Shown in pieces: positions 41,647 to 42,293 of a DNA stretch of 42,293 nt. Numbering within the stretch: the first letter of the stretch is position 1; each line of letters starts with the position of its first letter. Source of the DNA: Streptomyces sp. SAJ15 (GTDB taxonomy: Bacteria; Actinomycetota; Actinomycetes; Streptomycetales; Streptomycetaceae); NCBI RefSeq assembly GCF_007595705.1, contig NZ_NISY01000025.1:1-42293 (forward strand), given 5' to 3'. A program made the position numbers and the translations under genes. The notes under the pieces are model-generated. The model was not told the DNA's origin. It ran no database searches and worked only from the letters and a program-made list of their open reading frames with translations.

Positions 41647-42293
41647 CTAGTAGTGCTTTGTTAGCTGGCCCTGTCGTGGTGGGTGTTCGGTAGTTCGCTG
41701 TTTGTATGAGGGCGGGTGAGCTTGCTGCGTGTCGGGGCCGGTTGGAGGAGTTCGCGGGGGAGGTGTTCGCGCCGCTTGCGCGGCGGGACCAGCGGGCGAA
41801 GGGTTCCTTGTATCTGCGAGGGCTACTGCTGGACGGTCGGCGCAAGTCGATGCAGCCGATGGCCGAACGACTCGGTGTCGACCATCAGCAGTTGCAGCAG
41901 TTCATGACGTCCTCGACCTGGCCGGTCGAGCAGGTCCGGGCCCGGCTGGCATGGCGGGCGGTGGCCGCGGTGCGGCCGCAGGTGTGGGTGGTGGACGACA
42001 CCGGCTTCCCCAAGGACGGGCGTTCCTCGCCGGGGGTGGCCCGGCAGTACTCCGGCACCCTGGGCAAGGTCGGCAACTGCCAGATCGGCGTCAGCGTCCA
42101 CGCCGCCTCCGACACCGCCTCGTGCCCGCTGTCCTGGCGCCTGTTCCTGCCCGCCACCTGGGACGGGCCCAACACGCAGGCCCGCAGGCGGGCCTGCCGG
42201 ATCCCCGATACCGAGCACCACCGGCCCAAGTGGCAGCTCGCTTTGGACATGCTCGACGACCTCGCCGCCGCCGGTCTGCGGCCCGCAGTCCTG
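41647..42293 (+). mobile_element. IS701-family element 1, left part
   Basis: Begins with CTAG (41647-41650) followed by the left inverted repeat TAGTGCTTTGTTAGCTGG (41651-41668), matching the right repeat at 811-828. The element would be about 1.38 kb once the identical 90-bp ends of the window are overlapped. Upstream CCTGGCGGGCG (41627-41637) pairs with 2245-2255, beyond the second element. Confidence 0.88.
41706..42293 (+). CDS. IS701-family transposase, N-terminal part (continues at 1-711)
   Basis: Starts at ATG 41706 (M-R-A-G-E-L-A-A-C-R-G-R-L). It includes V-W-V-V-D-D-T-G-F-P-K-D-G with the first catalytic Asp, then A-R-Q-Y-S-G-T-L-G-K-V-G-N-C-Q and L-F-L-P-A-T-W-D. The window ends inside the gene; its last 90 bases equal bases 1-90, and the phase is the same, so joining gives an unbroken gene of about 402 codons. 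Confidence 0.9.
   Translation, partial: MRAGELAACRGRLEEFAGEVFAPLARRDQRAKGSLYLRGLLLDGRRKSMQPMAERLGVDHQQLQQFMTSSTWPVEQVRARLAWRAVAAVRPQVWVVDDTGFPKDGRSSPGVARQYSGTLGKVGNCQIGVSVHAASDTASCPLSWRLFLPATWDGPNTQARRRACRIPDTEHHRPKWQLALDMLDDLAAAGLRPAVL

Overview
The window is high-GC actinobacterial DNA, almost certainly Streptomyces. Evidence: strong G/C bias at third codon positions, frequent GTG starts, start/stop overlaps of the ATGA/GTGA type, IS701 and IS5 families typical of the genus, a tpg telomere-protein gene with a tap-like fragment, and a lasso-peptide cluster. It is accessory DNA with many insertion sequences and broken genes.

The last 90 bases (42204-42293) repeat bases 1-90 exactly. Joining the ends restores one complete IS701-family transposase in frame (41706-42293 continuing at 91-711). 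The flanks of the resulting IS tandem (41627-41637 and 2245-2255) are reverse complements centred on a CTAG target. The simplest reading is a 42,203-bp circle, or a tandemly amplified chromosomal unit, rather than an arbitrary linear piece. I recognise no plasmid replication gene.

Layout. 1-2237: two IS701-family elements in tandem. 2.3-7.5 kb: small hypothetical genes, an ArsR-type regulator, a secreted ricin-type protein, a small secreted Cys protein and a SMI1/KNR4 protein. 7.6-8.4 kb: IS5 element. 8.6-12.1 kb (minus strand): a four-gene overlapping operon, XRE regulator, ImmA/IrrE-like metallopeptidase, MAB_1171c-type membrane protein, cytochrome P450. 12.6-18.1 kb (plus): LuxR-type regulator and a complete lasso-peptide cluster (precursor, cyclase C, RRE protein B1, peptidase B2, ABC transporter D). 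The precursor is a 38-residue ORF with an Arg/Lys-rich predicted core and one acidic residue at position 8. 18.1-23.4 kb: mobile-element graveyard holding a group II intron remnant inside an IS630 remnant, a third IS701, a ruined second lasso-type B1 gene, a VOC protein and an IS5 remnant. 23.4-24.2 kb: a tap-like 3' end and a frameshifted tpg. 24.6-33.4 kb: transporter plus universal stress protein, amino-acid permease, LysR regulator, hypothetical genes, SRPBCC/TetR pair with two palindromic operators, and a truncated toxin-antitoxin-like pair. 33.4-34.4 kb: IS5 remnant. 34.4-38.1 kb (minus): an operon with a glycosyltransferase pseudogene, a protein of unknown function carrying an internal inverted segment, a class II aldolase and a DapA-family aldolase. 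38.2-39.7 kb: XRE protein coupled to a peptide deformylase. 39.7-41.5 kb: small hypothetical genes and remnants, then the 5' half of the first IS701.

The most notable items are the basic lasso peptide; a 94-bp segment (36472-36565) that appears inverted inside a coding sequence; an out-of-phase -1 C-terminal reading frame shared by all three IS701 transposases; and decay of the telomere genes on a contig whose ends overlap.
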